Shown: positions 1 through 13,300 of the stretch, piece by piece
Layout of the letters: each line of letters starts with the position of its first letter
Numbering within the stretch: the first letter of the stretch is position 1
Assembly (NCBI GenBank): GCA_035048485.1
Contig: CM068582.1
Location: 13,151,501-13,215,500, forward strand
DNA: 64,000 bases
Direction: 5' to 3'
Source of the DNA: Pteria penguin
Taxonomy: Eukaryota > Mollusca > Bivalvia > Pterioida > Pteriidae
Made by a program: the position numbers and the translations under genes
The notes under the pieces: generated by a model
Database searches by the model: none
What the model saw: the letters and a program-made list of their open reading frames with translations, nothing else
What the model was told of the DNA's origin: nothing

Positions 1-2140
1 TAATCTTTAACTTACCTATCAAAAGTTCGCTAAACACACTTTCTATGCCGAAAAGTGGATCAGTGTATTACCGTACATTTCACTTTACGGACCGACAAGA
101 TTTTTTGTTGAAATGTATTTTGTTCGTTCCCTAAAGTGCGGGCACTGATTCGGAGTCCTCTGTTAGTCATGCCAAGAAATTTTTGTGACAAAGCGTTGAA
201 ATCTTTCAATATTTAATATTAGAATGTCATTTTTTTTGGGGGGGGGGGGGGGGTGTGTCTCTGGGAATGTTTTCATTAATTTTTGTGTACACCTTTTCAA
301 TAAGCCAATTCTTATGGCATACAGGAAGGTTCGGTCTGTAAACTGTGTTGCGTTTTTCGTGTGCTAGTCCAGCTCGCAACTTATGTGGCTTCTCCCGAGT
401 CCACATATTGTCAGGACTGTACATGTTACAAACCTCATATGAGATGAAGAATCAACAGTTAACAATTTTAATAATAATCAGTCAACAATTTATGTACAAA
501 TGATGATATGAGTATTTACACAATGAACAAATAATTAAAGGTATGAATCTTAAAAGTGTTGTTAATTTTGTATGGAATGTGCAACAACCTTCCCAATTTT
601 TCTACTCCTGAATAGATATAATAATTTCATAGATAAAAGTATGGGCTAAGTAATTAACCCAAAATGTATATGCCTTGGAATAGAATTAAACTATTTAGCC
701 GAAAATGTGGCTGGAGCCAAGAAATGTTGGGTATGGTTGGAGTTTGGCTATTGTTTTATGGGTGCAATACACCATTTCTGACCAAACAGAGAGTTACCCA
801 ATTAATTAATTGACCAATGAATTAAGCCAGAAATTACCAAGCGGGTCTCCATTGTGGACATGCTGTCCATTCGATCTGAACGCCTTGAGTCACGGAGAGC
901 AACTGGCCGGCTGTGCGGAGGAGACGCCCTTTTATATGGAATGCAACAATCAGCACGCAAATTGACTGTTACGTCAGTAAACAATGGCGACGAGGGAAAC
1001 TGGCTGCCAAGAAAATGCGTAAAACGATAGTTTACACACGGAACCGAGGAGCCGTACGATACCAATGATATAACTTAATATCAAGGTATTTGCGTATCAC
1101 AATATATGAACATGACATCGTGCTATAACACAGCGATTGCAATTTTATGCATACATGTAGCTAATTGAATATGCACGAAAGGTTTGAAGCGTGGACTATT
1201 AGGGTTTACGGTAGTAAACAAGTTACGGCAAATAGTGAGCCAACGTACAGTGTATGTTGATACTAACATTTAGAAGAAATATTTCTAGATATTATGGGCA
1301 CTTGCTAATGAATTTATATACGTATGAAATGATATTACGATCTCTATCTGCTATAGAAATCTAACATTGGAAAGTAACTTCCTATACAGTCCCCAGTGAA
1401 ATGTCGGTGCGGTAAGATATGAAAGTTTACACAATATGACACATAACATGGAGGTCTGAAGTAGCTATTCCGTAACAACTGGTTTTCCAAACCAAATAAT
1501 TGTTATTCATTTGATTGCAATATCTCGACATAATGGTGATAGTGAATTCGAACGTCCAATTATGATTTTTGTTATTTTGCAGGTAATTACTCAGAACTCT
1601 CTCTTTAATTAATGCATATTTATTAGAAACTATAAGTCAATGTTGGTAAAGGATTATAAGTAGGAAACGATACGTTACCACACACATTGCATATTGTTCG
1701 ATCCTTTTGTAGATGTTACATTGTTATTCCACCGCAGTTTACAGCTTTGATTACACTGAAAAAAGATATTGAAAATACCCAAATAGCAGATGCTATTATA
1801 TATAAACTTCCTGAATCCAACGCAAACGTGCATATAATAAGGTGGGCAAAGTGTTGTACTTTATGAAAGGAGAAAAAGAAGCCTCGATATCAACAAAATT
1901 CCCAACTGATGTTTTTTTTTTTTTTCTAGATAGGACCATACCAAATTACTTTTTAGTTCTCAGATTTAGGATTCACAATTAAGAGCAAGAGGCTAAAAAT
2001 ATTTTGAAATTGCCATTTGGAGAAGCGATACCGATTAGATGGATCAGACAATATTTGTTTATTTCACTGAAACCAAGCACATTGAGTGAGAACATACATA
2101 AAATGACTGATATGTACTTTCTGAACATAATTCAATTTAA
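1..2140. other. No gene recognised
   Basis: AT-rich sequence with a G-run at about 239-253. Short ORFs on both strands look like chance: no motif, splice pattern or family resemblance seen. Part (1481-1645) is repeated at 4323-4494. Confidence 0.5.
1481..1645. repeat. 165-bp dispersed repeat, copy 1
   Basis: Shares AACCAAATAATTGTTATTC, a middle stretch with TCTCGACATAAT, and the end AGAACTCTCTCTTTAATTAA with 4323-4494. Direct orientation, roughly 85-90% identical by eye. Family unknown. Confidence 0.7.
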
Positions 2141-2143
2141 CAA

Positions 2144-2149
2144 AAAAAA

Positions 2150-2181
<32 letters not shown>

Positions 2182-2447
2182 AAAAAAAACAACCAAACAA
2201 ACAAACAAAATAAAAAAAATCAAAAAGAAAAAACAAAGAAAAAAAAAAACAAAACAAAACAATACAAAAAACAAAAAAAAAAAAAAAAAAGAAAGAAAAC
2301 CCAAACAAAGAAACAAAAACAATACAAAAACATAAAATGACTGATATGTACTTTCTGAACATAATTCAATTTAACGAAAAAAAAAAAAAAAAAAAGAAAA
2401 GAAAAAAAAAAAAAAAAAAAACAAACAAAAAAAAAAAATAAAAAAAA

Positions 2448-2480
<33 letters not shown>

Positions 2481-2545
2481 AAAAAAAAAAAAAAAAAAAA
2501 AAAAAAAGAAAGAAAACCCAAACAAAGAAACAAAAACAATACAAC
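2144..2545. repeat. A-rich low-complexity tract
   Basis: About 400 bases of poly(A) broken by C, G and T, including two copies of a segment starting cataaaatgactgatatg (2331 and about 2097). Long Phe- or Lys-rich ORFs here are artefacts of composition. Confidence 0.85.
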
Positions 2546-3084
2546 CCCCCCCCCAAAACATGAAAAAAAAAACCCCAAAAAACAAAAACAAGCCGAAACA
2601 AACAAACAGACATAACCAGTACACTTTCAATGAGAAAACGGAAGACATCTGGCAAAGCTGTATGACAAAAGTCACCAAGGACATGCACGCAAAAGATGAA
2701 AATAGTAGAATATATACTGAAAAACGACATTATTATCCTGGACGACATTGGACTCTGGTGACATCTTTTGGAACGTCTCTTCGGTATATACGAGATTCGT
2801 TACTGTACTCCACTGACGACTATCGCGAGCACTTGAATCTACACATGAATTTTTGAGAATTCCAATCATTCGGCCACGAGCATGAACTTTAGAACATGTG
2901 TAATCAACAAAGGAATACAAACATATTAATTAATATTTGAAATATATATATATATATATTTGCAAAACAGAATAGGGAATTGCTATTTAGATTAATTGAC
3001 TCTACAATAGTTCTTAATTTGAAATATAGTTGGAAAGGAAAGTATCTATGATTAATAATTATAGATTGTAATTGAAATTCATAC

Positions 3085-3223
3085 GGTTGGTATAGGTAGA
3101 CTAACAGATATCCAAAACAAATCGACATGGAAACAGCTACGCTGATCAGAGTGCAGACAAACATTATAATGGTCACGTGACTTGGAACGGTGTTCGGATA
3201 ATTATTGTTGATACCACAATATC
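3085..3223 (-). CDS. Orphan transmembrane exon, paralogue of receptor exon 11
   Basis: 139 nt between a good acceptor (TATGTTACAG) and donor GTATGA. Phase 1 in, two bases (CC) out, exactly as in exon 11 of the receptor. It reads GYCGINNNYPNTVPSHVT and then a hydrophobic span starting IIMFVCTLISVAV and ending YLLVYLYQP. No EGF exon is visible upstream (to about 9.5 kb), and no convincing tail exon downstream; a possible one starts near 2852 (ARDSRQWSTVTNLVYTEE) but its acceptor is poor and its end looks unlike a receptor tail. It is probably a stray or decayed duplicate, or part of a gene whose other exons I missed. Confidence 0.45.
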
Positions 3224-4322
3224 CTGTAACATAACATACATTGCAAGTTTATGAGTGAAGTTTCATTTTATGCTTAACCAAATATATAAGTCATTTACAT
3301 AATCTACAATGTTTTTCTATAAAAGTTATGACGTATTATACATGTAATCTGTAAAAAGATTTACTTCAGGTAAAAAAGAATGTAACTAGTAACAGGGGAG
3401 ATTTATCTCGTTGTAGCATCTGATAGCAACACTATGTCCGTCTTATGATTATAATTTTGATATCTTAAAATGGATGCATGTATGAAAAGATGAATTGATG
3501 AATCGGGCAGATATGTGAAAGTTAGTGTGATCGAATTGAGAAAGGACTAAACCCGAAATAGAGGAAGCAGAGGATCTTACACTGCAGTTATACTAATCAA
3601 AAATATCCACGGCTATACGGTGAAGGGCACATTTTCACCAGACTTGTTTGAGGAGCTTGAGCTGAACCTATTGAACTAGTAATTAATTCTGACATATTGA
3701 CATTACTAAAAATTCGAGACGAGTCCCTAGGGAGATATATACACATATGGCAAAATTACTTTTTATCGATATTGGATGTGGATAACATGTTATGTATACT
3801 TCTATTTTCTATGTGAATTTCAAAGGAATTAGCATTATAATGTAAACCATCATCCATATATTTTTTAATCAAATTCGTGTGCATCAGATGTTGATAATTT
3901 TTGTTGACAAAATAAAAAAAAAAAAAAAAAAAAAAAAGATGAAGTGGCAAAACAGCACAATGTGGTAGAAATATTAATGAAACCTAATATTCATCTAATA
4001 ATCTGACAGACACTCCATGTTTCTTACGGGCGGACTGATGTGAAAGCATGAAAGTAAAAATGTAATATGGTAAAAGAAACGGTGTTGGGTTTTGAATTTA
4101 ATGGTGAATGAATTGCATCAATTCATTAATGCCATCGAGCACTGACAATGTAAACCCTTCGTAAACATGGACGTGAAGTAATGAAACCAGAAAGGTTACA
4201 ATGTGAACGAATAGTAGAACAGATTGTAATGAACAAAAACCAGACATTGTTTGCTTTTTGAAAATAAAAACACGAAGCCGGTTTGTCCTCAGTAGCCTGG
4301 ACCCCTGAGCCTTTCATAAAAC

Positions 4323-4494
4323 TGTTTTACCAAACCAAATAATTGTTATTCATTTGATTGCACTATCTCGACATAATTATGGCATTGATTTCGATCGTCC
4401 ATCTATGATTATTTTTGTATAGTTTTGTAGGTAATTACGTCAGAACTCTCTCTTTAATTAATGTATATTTATTAGAAACTATTAGCCAATATCA
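4323..4494. repeat. 165-bp dispersed repeat, copy 2
   Basis: Second copy of the segment at 1481-1645, followed by a short (ATCT)n tract at about 4513-4545. Confidence 0.7.
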
Positions 4495-5479
4495 GATAGG
4501 GACTTATAATCCATCCATCCATCTATCTATTTATCTATCTATCTATTGTTTAAGGCATTGCCTTTTACAGTGTTCGTCAGTGATGTGTGTTGGAGAAATT
4601 CCCAGTTATACGTGGTGCTGTAGAGCTATCGTTTCATGATAAAGACCGTATACGTCTATGAATAGTGTTTTATGGTGAATACTTTGCTACATATATTTGT
4701 CCGCTTCAGGTTTCATAGCTTCTAACTCAGACTAAAGAAAGATAATACAGCAAGCTCAGTTGCAAATTAAAACTTATGTATTGATTAAGTTATATAATTT
4801 CGGAAGAATATCTTGGATTTGTACCGTATAAAATATCTCTTCATTGAATACACTGATTCAATTTGAGTATAAGATATTCTAACTCAGGTATATTCTAGTA
4901 AATTGATTGTTTAAAATGTCAACCTGTTTTTCACATGGAATCTACAGAATAATTCTTTTGAATAAAAATATCACATATTAAACGGTGAATATGGCTACTG
5001 TATAATTTTGATGTGCCACATTATTTACAATTTAATTATGTAAAGAATGGCCAAAATTAATGGAATATAATTCTTTTGTCCTGTGGTTGGTGATTTACTT
5101 TAAATAAGAAAATCGAAACCCATGTAATTCTCATTTTAATTTTATATATATATTGCACTCTAGAGGTCTAAAGATGATACTGTCAAACGGATGATAGCGT
5201 CTACTTCTTCATGCATATTACGGAATATTCTCACATCAATAACAGATCAAAATGTTTCAGTTCAAGCAATATTATTTATAAAGAAAATAATAGTCGTGTT
5301 GATGCACATAGCATTTGTGTCGTCAGATGAAAGTCAAAGCCTCCCTAATCTTTATCATATATGGAGAGATAGTTGTTAGCAATGTGATATTCATGGATTT
5401 ATTTATTCATTAAAATATATATTTTATGTAACTTTTTTAATGTTATTTGCGTGTTTGTTTATATGGTTTCTTTTTTTCT

Positions 5480-5800
5480 TTTTTTTGGGGGGGGGGGGGG
5501 GGTTATGCCCATGATGGATAGATTGAGAGCATATTGTTTTGTCCTGTCTGTTGTTTTTTCTGTCTTTGTTTATTTGTTTGTTGGTTGTCTGTTGTCAAAA
5601 ATAACCTTGGCTATAACTTTTGAACCGTGGGAGATAGAGACTGCATATTTGGAATGCATACTCATCTTATGAAGCCTTTTCAAATGACACCATGTTCGAT
5701 GACCTTTGACCTTGACAATGACTTTTACGCTAAAAATAACTTGTTGGACTTTGGTGACTACGGGGCATTGGTGTCTCATAAACACAGCTTGTTCATATCG
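5480..5800. repeat. Mollusc interspersed repeat of the tctgtctg / aacttttgaaccg type
   Basis: G-run, then TCTG/TTTG-rich stretch, then AACCTTGGCTATAACTTTTG and a block of TGACC half-sites. Similar wording recurs at 28410-28720, 30493-30720, 38760-38960 and 57085-57290. I recognise this as a common bivalve repeat style, not as a named family. ORFs within it are not genes. Confidence 0.6.
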
Positions 5801-7330
5801 CTCACTTAAATGTCATTACATATTCCTCAGTATTTACTATGTTATACTGGACGCTGAATTGCTCATCATACTACAAACACTTACATTCTTGTCGTATCCA
5901 CGCAGCATAGTTAAGGCGTTTTTTGAAGAGATGCAAGATTTTTTCCGCGAAAATGTTGCAATGATATTGACGTCATAGCCCCCGTGTTTCCATGATCCTT
6001 GGCAACGCCTTTAAGCATGCATTATTATGATTTTATATTTCTAATTTCAAGAAAACTGTATAAGTTAAAGTTTATTTCTTAAATAATTTAGTGCTTTATC
6101 ATTTAATTATTGATACATTTTGAGACGACCCATTAATAGTAACAAATTTTGAATGAACCCCGTAGATTGTAGTCATGGCCACTGCATCTTCAGTGTCGAT
6201 TGAATGCTTGGGGAATCGAGAAAACAGGTGCACGTTAAAAGGTGAATAACATAGCATGCGAAGATGAAGAAAGGCCTTTTTATCAGATGAAAAGCAATTG
6301 TAAGTATTTTAAAACTAAAAAAAAGAAAAGATTAAAGAAACAACGATTTCACATGAATTATTTGACATATTTTGGTGTTTTTCTATATATAATCGAGACC
6401 CACACTTTTTATACATTGTATAACGATAATATTATATACACATGTAAATAGGTTTTACGGATTCGGGAAGTGTTTATCTATATATTACATATTATATCTT
6501 TTTTTTTCAAGATATTGTTCTATCCTTAATTCTCCTTGACAAGTTAAATTTCGCGGATAACACAGTTATTCGTCTATTTTTAGATCTAGGATTTACTTGC
6601 TTTTCCCGGCGTCTCCGGGATATGATATGATATGAATTTCATGCTATTAATGATAGGGTAAGAGGGGGTGCTTTTGAAAAATTTACGGTGCTTTGACATT
6701 GTTCTATTTTTAGATTTATGTTGCTATGAAGTCACGTGACAATTACAAATATGTATGGAACGCAATTCGGAACATGTGTTAAATTAAAAAATAATAAGTC
6801 ATGTAAAGATAATAGCTAAATAAGACAATATGGGACAGGAAAAATAATATTCAATCTTATTAGGAAAAAAGACGAAATCGGCCTTAACTGTGCTGCGCAG
6901 GAAGTATACATATAAGAGACTCTATCGTGATTCGGTATATCTAAGTGTAAATCGCTTTGAATTCTCCTGTATCTGATTATAAATCTAATTTGCGCTAGAA
7001 TGACCATGTAGCATCATCAGCCCTGACCACCATTGAAGAGTCATAAATTGTCGAAATACTGCAATATTTATACACTTATATATCTTCTGATATGTATTAT
7101 TTCTAGAAGTGGAAAGGAGAACACATTTTTCCCGGTTCCGAAAAAGAAAAATACTAGATGACATCATACAAAAATATTTCAGATTATGGCAATCACATTG
7201 AAACTTAATGACTTTTGAGTCATTTATTTTTGTTAACGGGTTCATATGCCTTACTGTTCTTCCTACCAAGCTCATCTTGTTTATTTTTCTTTTCCTTTAC
7301 TGCCCCCCTCCTTTTTTGATGCATTTTGTG
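5801..7330. other. No gene recognised
   Basis: AT-rich DNA with no ORF that shows a motif or splice context. Minus-strand ORFs at 6816-7275 look random. Confidence 0.45.
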
Positions 7331-7420
7331 AATGTGGCTCAGTGAATGAAGTTCTCGATTCGTGAATGAGAGGTCCCGAGTTCAACCATTGTTCCCTGTC
7401 CTGTATTTTGGATGAGACAG
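7331..7420 (+). repeat. tRNA-derived SINE-like head (decayed)
   Basis: GTGGCTCAGTGAATGAAG resembles an A box and GAGGTCCCGAGTTCAACC a worn B box, 50 nt apart. The sequence after it (to about 7520) may be the SINE body. Mutated at several box positions, so only a probable call. Confidence 0.45.
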
Positions 7421-8089
7421 TAAACATTGAGGTTAGTTGCCGTAGTAGTTGGGTACGTAACAGATCTCTGACGTCATCGGGTAGCTCTGTTGATAAGGTA
7501 TGACCTCCCTCTCCACACAAGTGGCCAGGTAAAGGAAATTGGAACATCATACACAGTTACTGGATCATAACTAACTTCCCTTTTACCTTTGGTCTAGGTC
7601 TGGGCTTAATGCGTAACGAGTCATCAGCAGGTCGTAAGGTCGAAATCCATTGCACGAAAAAGGGGTCCGGTCTCTCGGAAAAACTGTATAAAATGTAGTC
7701 CCCAATCTTTCTTACACCTTTCTTGGCACCTTACCTGTCCAAGTCCAGGTCGTCCAACGCTTTTCAAATTCATATTTATATTGTTCAGTGTCTCAAAAGA
7801 TAATGATACAGCTTAACGCTTAGTTTTTAGATGAAATATACCTACATGAAAGAAAATAATAATTTTTGGAGTTCATTCGAAGAATCTTGACTAAAGAGAA
7901 GGGAAAAACGAGCCGCCAGGTTACGACTGATACTATGACTTTATGGCCGGGAATATCAGGATTGTGCATCTTCGATCCAAATTGACGAGTGAAGACGTAA
8001 ACGAGTATGCTTCAAAGTACCTCATACATAAACCTGCAAAAATTTAGAATGCATGCGAGACGGGGTTCACAATGGGAAGCAGAGCAGGT

Positions 8090-9110
8090 CGTAGTACTAT
8101 CCAGGCGATCGCGTTCCGTCCGTCTCATCACTAAAACAAAGGATCGATTCACAGCAATGTTCTGTGGCAGTGCAAAGGGAAAACATGATGCCCCCATTTC
8201 TTATATTTCAGGAGTGCATGTCTCTAAATTGCAATCCACAGGTTGGTTCGTTGTCTGGCTCCACACTAGAACACAAATCAGGTTGGGTGAAATCGGATAC
8301 CTTAAAAATTCATCTTTCATTTTCCAGCACTTGCAGCAGCTGCAAGCAGGAGTCAGTTGCCATATCGATAAGGAAGAGTGTCAGGTTGCGATTGAACTGT
8401 ACAGGATTTTCTGCACTGCCATCCATTTGATGCAGCCTTAAGACAAATGTGTGTTTGCACCACGCAAGAATACATGTATTATTGACAGAATCCAGCAGTG
8501 AAAATCGACAAAACCAATTTTACGCAAAACTGAAGGATGCACACATACTGTTCTGTAAACCGCTCACTGTCGTGAGCGGTTTCTTGGTCAGTGGAATGGA
8601 TAGTATAGTGACAATTATAATTAATGGTCGGCTTAGACATTGGCTGACATACAGTTCAGATGAGGTCCCAATATGGAAAGCTCGCAAATGTTAACACAAT
8701 CTAATAGATCTATGTACACGAGGAAGCAAAAGTTGCTAGGAGTGCCCTTGAGACTTTTGCAAGTGTCCAGTTAAAGAATGGAATAAGAGTAGAAGAAAAG
8801 AAATGGCTGGTTTATCATCGGCGTATTATGCCTTTTGAAAGCTATTTCATAAATACCAGCGTACTGAAACTGCAAATAATGATGCCCCTCCCTCCCGTCC
8901 CATAGTTGAAGATAATACGGAATTTCGTGTACCAGGAGAGGAGGTAAAACCATCGGAGCAGAAGGGTGAAGGCCCAACACCTTCGGGAGATACTGTAAAA
9001 ATATATCCGTATGTGGATGAGGCGCTAGCGTATCATACGGCACTAGTAGAACCAAAGAAACTCAGACTGCTGGACATGCTACCACACAACCTTACATCTG
9101 GCGAATAAAA
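8090..9110 (+). pseudogene. pogo/jerky-like DDE transposase relic
   Basis: In one frame KDRFTAMFCGSAKGK (about 8140-8184), in the next MMPPFLIFQ (about 8188-8214), then SGWVKSDT, HVLLTES and HILFCKP, and near the end RLLDMLPHNLTSGE (about 9065-9106). This order matches the DDE core and C-terminal part of Tigger/jerky-type transposases, in which FCGSA-G, PP-V-YK, GW-, LL-DGH and ILFCLPPH blocks occur. Frameshifts and stops separate the pieces, the DDE aspartates are not all visible, and no TIRs were found. A dead copy. The reading rests on motif memory, so an alignment is needed. Confidence 0.5.
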
Positions 9111-9604
9111 ATGAAACTAGACTAATAGTGATAGAGAATGAAAAGAGTGCTTAAGAAATATCTAATGAGAAAATGTGGAAGGAAGCGACAAAAAAGGAAA
9201 CCCAGGCCAGGAAGATGATATAGATGTTATCTAAGTTGGTAAATTGGCTGCACTGGGACATTTAAAGAAGATGAGCAGGCAGGATAAACCGAACATCAAT
9301 TTAGTGTGACGCTTGTGGAGAGTAAGTGCATGGAGATTACACGTTCACAGGCATTCCAGACACAGAGGGAAAATTTGTATGTCATTTTTATAATTGAATG
9401 TAGATACTTACTTTAATACGTATTATAGAATACCATTCTTTATCTCTTATTGCAAATTTTAGAAATAATATCTACAGAATAAAGATATTTATACACATAT
9501 TAATCATTACACTTATGGAATCAGTGAAGTCATATTGTTGTTTATGCAAAGATATATAATATTATCTTTATTCGGAAAATCCGCATTTATTTCAACAGCC
9601 TAAT

Positions 9605-9725
9605 ACATTGACGACAAATTCTATTAAAAAGAAGATAGCTCACTTACATGCTAAATATGTCTTTGTTCCCGCTGATAAAGCAGGTAATAACATAATAGTT
9701 GTTTGAAAACTAAATTACAGATGGA
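9605..9725 (+). pseudogene. 5' piece of a Penelope-type reverse transcriptase gene
   Basis: Reads TTNSIKKKIAHLHAKYVF, VPADKAGNNIIVV, a TGA, then KLNYRW. The VPADKA-NN-VV block is what stands before the RT fingers in this family. It stops exactly where the TIR element begins (9726); the reading continues after that element at 24960 (YIEVLKNELN). So the two pieces are one gene split by an insertion. Confidence 0.65.
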
Positions 9726-10337
9726 TGCAGTCCTAACATAACATTCACGTTAACGCTAAAAGCGGTCACGAGGACAGCTTGAGCAGACGTGCTAGGACTC
9801 TCGACCGGACGCGCGTGCGCTCCTTGCGTTAACGCGGGAGGAAATTTGCGTTAACACGATTTATTCCCGCGTGCGCTCAGTCCGGTCGCGCGTTCACATG
9901 ATTATATTTGTAATTCTCTTTACAGTGGTACGGATGGAGGAAATAAAAGGAATCTAATTAAATTACTGCAAATGTCGCCATATATACGTGCAATAAATGT
10001 GATGTTGAAATGACACCCCGCATTAAGGGTTTCATATGTAATATAATAATGGTAATCACCGCGTAGACATGCACCCAGGTATTTATGAAAAACTTCGTCA
10101 GTTTATACTATAAAGACTCTAGGAAAATTACATTCTAATTCTGTCTTATTTGTTTATTTTTAATTAATAAAATTATGTATTTATTTGTTATTTGTTTATT
10201 TATTTATAATTTACTTATGTTTTTTTCTTATTTATGTATTTACAATTCTTTTTTTGTAATTTGGCTATTTTTCATAATATATGAATACCATGCTTATCAT
10301 CGTTATTATTCTTTTCATTAATTTAATTATTCTTATT

Positions 10338-13300
10338 AGGTTTCACAAGTTTCACTTGTGAAACCTTTTATTATTCTACTGTCTTTTCTTATTAGGTTTC
10401 ACAAGTTTCACTTGTGAAACCTTTTATTATTCTACTGTCTTTTCTTATTTATTATTATTATTATTATTCTTCATCCGTTTTTTTTTATGTGACGGCTCAG
10501 AAATCACTCATTATTAAAGATATTACTATTCTGTTTTCAGTGTTCGATTCGAAATTAAATTTTCAAAATTTGATTTTCGTAATTTTCTAAATTACCGCTT
10601 ATAAGCGCGCAGCGCCACCTACGACGCCAAAATTTTGAATCGCTATATCTTCCTTATTATTTGTCCGATTGGAATGAAATTTTCAGCATTCGATTCAGAA
10701 AAGGAGATGCAAGATTTTATCTCACTGCGTCAATTTCGTAGCTCTACCCCGAAAAAGTTGACCTTGACCCGATTGTTTTCATTTCAAAAAAAATATTTCA
10801 ATCTTAGATTTTAGACAGTAGGATGAAAGATTTTAATGGTCTGATTTGGAATATGAAAAATTTTTGAAATCGGACCATAAATAAAGTCACAATGAGCGTG
10901 GGAAAATTCGCTATGACGTCATCAAAGCTAATTAAATATTCATACGTTAATATCTCTCTTATTAAATGAGATATCGGCATGAAATTTTATATCTAAACAT
11001 GTTTCCACATTCTTAATCTACCTCTAGAATGAAAATGGCATGCTGCCAATATTTTTGAAATTATTGGAATTTTTCGAATCAATAGTTTGGCGAGGTGCGG
11101 CGCCTTTATTTGTGGTCGGATTTTGATCGGGATTTTTCCATTCGCTAGAGCGTTCAAATACCTAACAGTAATGTGCTCTCAGATTTTTCGCTAGCTCTTA
11201 CCGTTTTCGAGTTATTGACGTTTGAACACGACAACCCCCCTTTAAAGCGATGTTTGTCACGTGACTTAAGCTCATTAATTATTCATGAAATGGTTTCCCC
11301 TATAGCTCGCTTATTGAGGAAGCTAAAGGTGTGAAATTTTGTAGCATGATAGGGAATAAGAATATCTAACAACTGACAAAAGGAATTTGGCAAGGTGCCA
11401 AATTCCTGAAAATGACGTCATACTTTTCTAAATGACGTCATAACTCCCTTATTTTTCATCGTATCGAATCGGGGATTGTTGCAATCGATTCTGCGTGAAA
11501 AAGTAGTTAAAGGGAAAAGGTCTGGTCTCAGATTTTCGATATCTCTTACCGTTTTCGAGATATTTGCGGTCAAAGTTCAGTGTTTGGCCTTTCCTGAAAA
11601 TACAATTTAAAAGTTCAGGTACCTGTGTCTCGCTTATTGATAAAGCTAGAGGTATGAAATTTGGTAGCATAAAAGAGAATGCAAATATCTACCGACTGAC
11701 AAAAGGGAATTGGCATGGTACCAAATTCCTGAAAATGACGTCATACTTTGTAAATGACGTCATAACTCCATTAATTTTCATCTTATCGAATCGGGGATTG
11801 TTGCAATCGATTCTGCGCGAAAATTTATATGCATAACATTGCCATCAAATTTTCGCTAACTCTTACCGTTTTCGAGTTATTTAGGTTTAAACACGACAAC
11901 CCCCTTTAAAGTGATGCTTTCAACGTCACATAAAGTTCATTAATGTTTAATGAAATGGTTTTCAGCTAAAGCTCGCTTATTAAGGAAGGTAGAGATGTGA
12001 AAATTGGTAGCATGATAGGGAATGAGGGTATCTACCGACTGACAAATGGAATTTGGCATGAGCAATCGGAATATAAATAATGTCACTAACTGTTTTTGAT
12101 AAGCGGACAAGACAAAGAGCGACAACTCTTGATTCTTTCTACTCGCGGCTGTATGGCCAGCTGATATGTTATACCACCTGGTGTAATAGCTCTGCGAGAA
12201 ATCGCGATCCACGGAATTGTTAACTCTAACAGGAGTTATCTAAGGCCAAGTATGTGGAGTAGTTAGGGTTTTGCCATCATATACAGGGCTTACTCGGATT
12301 TAACAACAGACACGATACACTCGCAGTATTCAATGTTTAAAGTGTGATGAGAAAAATACATAAATTATTCCCCCGTTTTGAAAACAATGGTTAACAAATA
12401 TATATCATTTAAGCGGTCATTGAATAACGTAGATGTATAGGCTGATGTAATGTTTGAGAGGGTTGGGGGAGTTGAAGATTATTATTATTCCTCTTACCTA
12501 TGTCAGCACCTGAACGAGATTCGGTCTTTGTATTAGAGAACAGAATTTTCTAATTTCCCGTTCCAAAAAATTCTAACAACAAGTACGATATGACAATAGA
12601 TGATGATAGATTCGCGGGGAACCTGCGCAGCGCCAAGACCCCACTGGGAACCTGTGCGGCTCCGAATCCCTCGTCTTTTGGTAAATACTCACGACCCCAG
12701 CTACATTTACGCAAGTCCCCATGATATGTTATTCTGCGGGGCTCCCAACCCCTCGTGTCTTTGTAAATACTCACGATCCCAGCTAGATTTGCTCTAGTCT
12801 CCATGATATGTTTTCGTTGATAATTATTCCATATCCATTGCTCTATCCTAATACTTTTAATACCGCGAAAACCGTAGAGGGTTAAAAGGAATCAAGATTT
12901 GCTCATATACTTCTGTTGTTATTATTAATATATTTTTGTTTCATTTCATTCAATACAAAATATCTTTAGAGATTTTGAGCAATATTCCTCTTACTCCCTT
13001 TAAATTCAACCCCTCTCTCTTTCATGCGTGACAATTACTGAAATAAAATAGAGAAACTTAGCAAGTCTAAAAGAATACAGTGACAAAAAGCGAAATATCA
13101 GACTAGGCTTTCTAAAATAGTCTACCTTTCAAACAAACTGAAAGTTGGGCAAGTCAAGCCTCTTGCATAATTTAATCTATACCCCTTCCGAGCTCTCACA
13201 TATGCCGTCAGAGAAAGAATAGGTTAGTTGTATATTATTCTAGATTGCATATATAATTATACAGAATCCTGCTTTTGTTTTGTTGCAAAATTTTTATGAT

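Noticed and set aside
2132..2748. Long Phe-rich minus-strand ORFs
   Set aside because: They are translations of poly(A)-rich low-complexity DNA.
11449..11670. Recurring minus-strand ORF reading LPNFIPLALSISETQ
   Set aside because: Product of the 320-bp core repeat; no sign of selection on the protein and open on both strands.
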